Source of the DNA: Mesorhizobium sp. SCN 65-20
GTDB taxonomy: Bacteria; Pseudomonadota; Alphaproteobacteria; Rhizobiales; Rhizobiaceae
Assembly (NCBI GenBank): GCA_001724355.1
Contig: MEEF01000008.1
Location: forward strand, 1 to 64,000
Direction of reading: 5' to 3'
Length of the DNA: 64,000 nucleotides
Below the pieces are notes generated by a model. The model saw nothing but the letters and a program-made list of their open reading frames with translations. It ran no database searches and was not told where the DNA came from. This document shows, piece after piece, positions 61,267-64,000 of this stretch; positions within the stretch are counted from its first letter, which is position 1; every line of letters begins with the position of its first letter. Position numbers and translations under genes: made by a program.

Positions 61267-62550
61267 TTAGTCCTTGTCCGCGACCTTTCGCTTGCGGCTG
61301 CTTTTGCCCGAGGGCGCCGTGTGCGCCATCTCGTGCATCGCGAGTGCCTTCTCGCACTTGCCGATGTAGTCGCGCGTGATCGGCAGCGCATCGTTGCGGT
61401 GGGCTAGCTGTATCTGGAACACCATCAGGTCCTGCCAGCGGAAGGAGGCCTCGGCGCCAGCCAGGTAGAATTCCCACATCCGGCAGAAGCGTTCGTCATA
61501 GATCGCCTTGGCCTTGTCGCGGTTTGCCTGGAAACGCTCGCGCCAGTGCTTCAGCGTTTCCGCGTAGTGCAGCCTGAGGATTTCGATGTCGGTGACCACC
61601 AGGCCCGATTTTTCGATAGCCGGCAGCACTTCGGAAAGGGCGGGGATGTAGCCGCCGGGGAAGATGTATTTGCGCGTGAAGGCGCTCGTCGCGGTGGGCG
61701 GCCAGCTGCGGCCGATCGAGTGCAGCACCATGACGCCATCGGGCTTGAGGCGCTTTGCCACCGCATCGAAGAACGTGCGGTAGTGGTTGACGCCGACATG
61801 CTCGAACATGCCCACCGAGACGATACGATCGAACCGCTCGACCAGATCGCGATAATCCTTGATCTCGAAATGGACCCGGCTCTCCAGCCCTTCCGCCTGG
61901 GCGCGTTCGGTGGCGACCGCGAGCTGTTCGCTGGACAGCGTGACGCCGAGCACCTGCACCTCGAACGTCCGCGCGAGATAGAGGCCGAGGCCTCCCCAGC
62001 CCGACCCGATGTCGAGCACCGACTGGCCGGGCCTGAGCCGCAGCTTGGCGGCGATATGCGCCTTCTTGGCCATCTGCGCTTCCTCCAGCGTCATGTCCGG
62101 CTCGGTGAAATAGGCGCAGGAATACTGCATGTCGTCATCGAGGAAGAGCCGGTAGAGGTCGCCCGAAAGGTCGTAGTGGCGCTCGACGTTGCGCCTGGCC
62201 CTGGCGGCGGTGTTGACCTGCTGGAGGCGGCGGAAGGCGATGCGCAGCCCCTCGATCGCGCGTGTCCAGGCGGCATCGATCATGCCGTCGGGCATATTCT
62301 GGAAGGCGATGCGCAACAGTCCGAAGACATCGCCGTTGGCGATCTCCACATCGCCGTCCATGTAGCCTTCGGGAACGGCCAGGGTAGCGTCGAAGGTAAT
62401 CGCGCGTTCGGCGCGGCGGGTCTTGATCAGCATGTGTACCGGCTGGCCGCTGCCGTCGCCGAAGCGGTGGGATTCGCCGCGCGGACCGGTGACGGTCAGG
62501 TTTCCCACACGCACAAGCCTTCCGAGGATACGCTGGAGCAACACGTTCAT
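61267..62550 (-). CDS. cfa: Cyclopropane-fatty-acyl-phospholipid synthase
   Basis: A 427-residue SAM-dependent enzyme that methylenates double bonds of membrane lipid acyl chains. The SAM motif is [16 protein letters not shown]. The active-site region [14 protein letters not shown] and the bicarbonate-site residues in [14 protein letters not shown] and FEHVGVNHY are recognisable. The C-terminal 20 residues are Lys/Arg-rich. The start [16 protein letters not shown] (62550) is chosen because the further-upstream frame is not family-like. Confidence 0.92.
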   Translation of the reverse strand: MNVLLQRILGRLVRVGNLTVTGPRGESHRFGDGSGQPVHMLIKTRRAERAITFDATLAVPEGYMDGDVEIANGDVFGLLRIAFQNMPDGMIDAAWTRAIEGLRIAFRRLQQVNTAARARRNVERHYDLSGDLYRLFLDDDMQYSCAYFTEPDMTLEEAQMAKKAHIAAKLRLRPGQSVLDIGSGWGGLGLYLARTFEVQVLGVTLSSEQLAVATERAQAEGLESRVHFEIKDYRDLVERFDRIVSVGMFEHVGVNHYRTFFDAVAKRLKPDGVMVLHSIGRSWPPTATSAFTRKYIFPGGYIPALSEVLPAIEKSGLVVTDIEILRLHYAETLKHWRERFQANRDKAKAIYDERFCRMWEFYLAGAEASFRWQDLMVFQIQLAHRNDALPITRDYIGKCEKALAMHEMAHTAPSGKSSRKRKVADKD

Positions 62551-62633
62551 GGGCAGTGCTCGCGATCTTGTCAGTCCTGTCACTCGATCCTGTTCAATCG
62601 CGCAGGCCTTGGCAAGTTCCACCAGGCACAAAA

Positions 62634-62659
62634 AAGCCCGGGCGTTTCCGCCCGGGCTT
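62634..62659 (-). terminator. Strong intrinsic terminator of the ribosomal operon
   Basis: AAGCCCGGGCG and CGCCCGGGCTT form an 11-base stem with a TTTC loop. On the minus strand it is followed by six T. It lies 30 bases after the rplI stop and ends the rpsF-rpsR-rplI transcript. Confidence 0.92.
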
Positions 62660-62688
62660 GGTCCAGAATGACTGGAGTAAGAAGAAGC

Positions 62689-63264
62689 TTAGATCTCGTC
62701 TTCTTCTTCGGCGTTCGGATCGAAGAAGGCGTCCGGACGGGCGTTCTCGTTGATGTCGTCGCCGTAGATGGCTTCGGCGGTCGTGAGCGTCTCGCCCTTC
62801 GACTGGCGCTCGGCTTCGTCGGCCGTGCGGGCGATGTTGAGGGTGATGGTGACCTCGACTTCGGCGTGCAGGGCGATCGCCACGTTGGTCAGGCCGATGG
62901 TCTTGATCGGCTGGTTCAGCTCGACCTGGTTGCGGGCAACCGTGAAGCCTTCGGCGGCCAGGATGTCGGCGATGTCGCGGGTCGAGACCGAACCGTAGAG
63001 CTGGCCGGTTTCACCAGCCGAGCGCACGACCACGAAGGTCTTGCCGTCGAGCTGGTCGGCGACCTGCTGGGCTTCCGACTTGCGCTCGAGGTTGCGAGCT
63101 TCGAGCTGGGCGCGCTGGCCTTCGAACTTCTTCTTGTTGGCTTCGTTGGCGCGAAGAGCCTTGCCCTTGGGCAGCAGGTAGTTACGGCCGAAGCCGTCCT
63201 TGACCTTGACGATGTCGCCCATCTGGCCGAGGCGAGCAATGCGTTCGAGGAGAATGACGTCCAT
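62689..63264 (-). CDS. rplI: 50S ribosomal protein bL9
   Basis: A 191-residue protein that bridges ribosomes through its two-domain rod. The N-terminal domain [36 protein letters not shown] is diagnostic. The connecting helix is around [20 protein letters not shown]. It is longer than the 149-residue E. coli form, owing to an acidic C-terminal tail (ending [10 protein letters not shown]), a feature of Rhizobiales. Confidence 0.96.
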   Translation of the reverse strand: MDVILLERIARLGQMGDIVKVKDGFGRNYLLPKGKALRANEANKKKFEGQRAQLEARNLERKSEAQQVADQLDGKTFVVVRSAGETGQLYGSVSTRDIADILAAEGFTVARNQVELNQPIKTIGLTNVAIALHAEVEVTITLNIARTADEAERQSKGETLTTAEAIYGDDINENARPDAFFDPNAEEEDEI

Positions 63265-63439
63265 TGTCCTTGTCCTTTCGTTGGCTGCAAAGGCAGCGAA
63301 TTGGGTTCAACGGGCAAGGAAGCAAGGGCGGTGCGTGGCACCTTTGTCGCTGTCCTGCCTGTCGCGGCAGTTAGGGTTCCGAGGAGACCCAACCCGGGAT
63401 TTTGAGGTCTACCCTGCCGCGCCCGTCGCGGAGGGAGTA

Positions 63440-63472
63440 TTCCGGCCCGGGGCAGATGCCGCCGGGCCGGAA
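63440..63472. promoter_or_regulatory. GC-rich hairpin between rpsR and rplI
   Basis: TTCCGGCCCGG (63440-63450) and CCGGGCCGGAA (63462-63472) form an 11-base stem with an 11-base loop, seven bases after the rpsR stop and without a T-run. It could slow or process the transcript ahead of rplI, for example to set their ratio. The remaining intergenic part (63265-63439) has no gene I can see. Confidence 0.5.
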
Positions 63473-63478
63473 CGGATA

Positions 63479-63727
63479 TCACTTCACCACGTAGGGCAGC
63501 AGGCCGAGGAAGCGCGCGCGCTTGATCGCCTGGGCGAGTTCACGCTGCTTCTTCTGGCTGACGGCGGTGATGCGCGACGGCACGATCTTGCCGCGCTCGG
63601 AGATGTAGCGCTGCAGCAGACGCACGTCCTTGTAGTCGATCTTCGGAGCGTTGGCGCCGGAGAACGGGCACGTCTTGCGACGGCGGTGGAAAGGACGACG
63701 GGTCGGGATCTGATTGATGTCGACCAT
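63479..63727 (-). CDS. rpsR: 30S ribosomal protein bS18
   Basis: An 82-residue basic protein of the small subunit that pairs with bS6. The motif [38 protein letters not shown] is diagnostic. The start ATG overlaps the TAA stop of rpsF (ATGTAA arrangement with shared T), so the two are translationally coupled. Confidence 0.96.
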   Translation of the reverse strand: MVDINQIPTRRPFHRRRKTCPFSGANAPKIDYKDVRLLQRYISERGKIVPSRITAVSQKKQRELAQAIKRARFLGLLPYVVK

Positions 63728-64000
63728 TATTCTGCACCCCCTTCAACACCTTCGCGCGGACGGCGCGGGCCACGATCGCCACCGCCATCGCGGTCGCCGA
63801 AGCTGCGCGGACCACGATCGCCGCGGTCGCCGAAGCTGCGCTGCGGACGGTCGCCGAAGCCACGGTCGCCACGCTCGGAGCGCTCTTCGCGCTTTTGCAT
63901 CATGGCGGAGACGCCTTCCTCATGCGCTTCGACCTTGACGGTCATGAAGCGGAGGATGTCTTCGGACAGGCCCTGCTGGCGCTCGACTTCCTTCACAGCA
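63727..64000 (-). CDS. rpsF: 30S ribosomal protein bS6 (C-terminal part)
   Basis: The gene runs off the right edge; about 90 C-terminal codons are visible. They begin with the end of the bS6 fold, [21 protein letters not shown], and continue into a long disordered tail of Arg/Asp/Gly/Phe repeats such as [10 protein letters not shown]. Long charged tails on bS6 are usual in Rhizobiales. The internal repeats (FGDR units) are similar at DNA level. Confidence 0.92.
   Translation of the reverse strand, partial: AVKEVERQQGLSEDILRFMTVKVEAHEEGVSAMMQKREERSERGDRGFGDRPQRSFGDRGDRGPRSFGDRDGGGDRGPRRPREGVEGGAE

Overview
The window is a GC-rich (my estimate is well above 60 % G+C), densely coded chromosomal segment of an alphaproteobacterium. 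The gene content points to Hyphomicrobiales (Rhizobiales), most likely Phyllobacteriaceae such as Mesorhizobium or Aminobacter. The clues are the rnc-era-recO genes, a TIGR02301 protein, Omp25/Omp31-like eight-stranded porins, the radA/dnaB and rpsF-rpsR-rplI neighbourhoods, and short intergenic palindromic mosaic repeats like those I remember from Mesorhizobium. There is no rRNA, tRNA, CRISPR array, insertion sequence or prophage that I can support.

Layout. (1) 1-973: the end of rnc and all of era, translationally coupled. (2) 974-13823: an accessory block of about 12.8 kb between era and recO, genes I expect to be adjacent. It holds two AraC regulators, an outer-membrane beta-barrel, an orphan haem-copper-oxidase-like membrane protein, a DUF1254/DUF1214 protein, pepT, a MarR/EamA/DUF4287 unit, a TetR/SDR pair, and a CsoR/InrS-type regulator with a His-tailed MFS exporter (probably nickel efflux). 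(3) 13824-20000: recO, a coupled thioesterase, a giant DUF2339 membrane protein, a second porin and an MFS carrier. (4) 20222-21534: an ECF sigma/anti-sigma pair. (5) 21719-24590: a coupled GNAT-C39 peptidase fusion, an RLAN/RimK-type ATP-grasp ligase and a DUF3303 protein. This is the best candidate here for a poorly described system. (6) 24700-30519: LtrA, GST, a small MerR-controlled metal island, an HD phosphohydrolase, YgfZ and dihydroorotase. (7) 30554-42953: conserved secreted proteins, Nudix, SRAP, LysE-type exporter, cysS, a VOC-GFA-GFA-Pip operon, cimA, rarD, GST and LOG, with several families of intergenic repeats. (8) 43065-50641: a LysM protein, an ArsR/Atm1-type ABC exporter unit, psd-pssA (phosphatidylethanolamine synthesis) and a convergent Aas-like acyltransferase/acyl-ACP synthetase fusion. 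(9) 50642-55559: a probable small RNA with a C-rich anti-Shine-Dalgarno loop, OsmC, a lectin-like secreted protein, an SLC13 permease, an SDR and DoxX. (10) 55592-64000, all on the minus strand: purF, cvpA, radA, dnaB, ynfA, cfa and the ribosomal operon rpsF-rpsR-rplI, which closes with a strong intrinsic terminator.

How the genes work together. Core information processing (Era, RecO, CysS, RadA, DnaB, ribosomal proteins) and nucleotide/lipid synthesis (PyrC, PurF, Psd, PssA, Cfa, Aas-like) are interleaved with small regulator-plus-effector modules. In most of these the regulator lies beside a recognisable palindromic operator: MarR 9192-9209, TetR 11001-11020, CsoR 12051-12068, MerR 27092-27122 and ArsR 44499-44531. 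Starts were moved inward where a Shine-Dalgarno site, an ATGA overlap or a signal peptide showed the longest frame to be too long. All functional names rest on motifs and remembered families; no database search was run.
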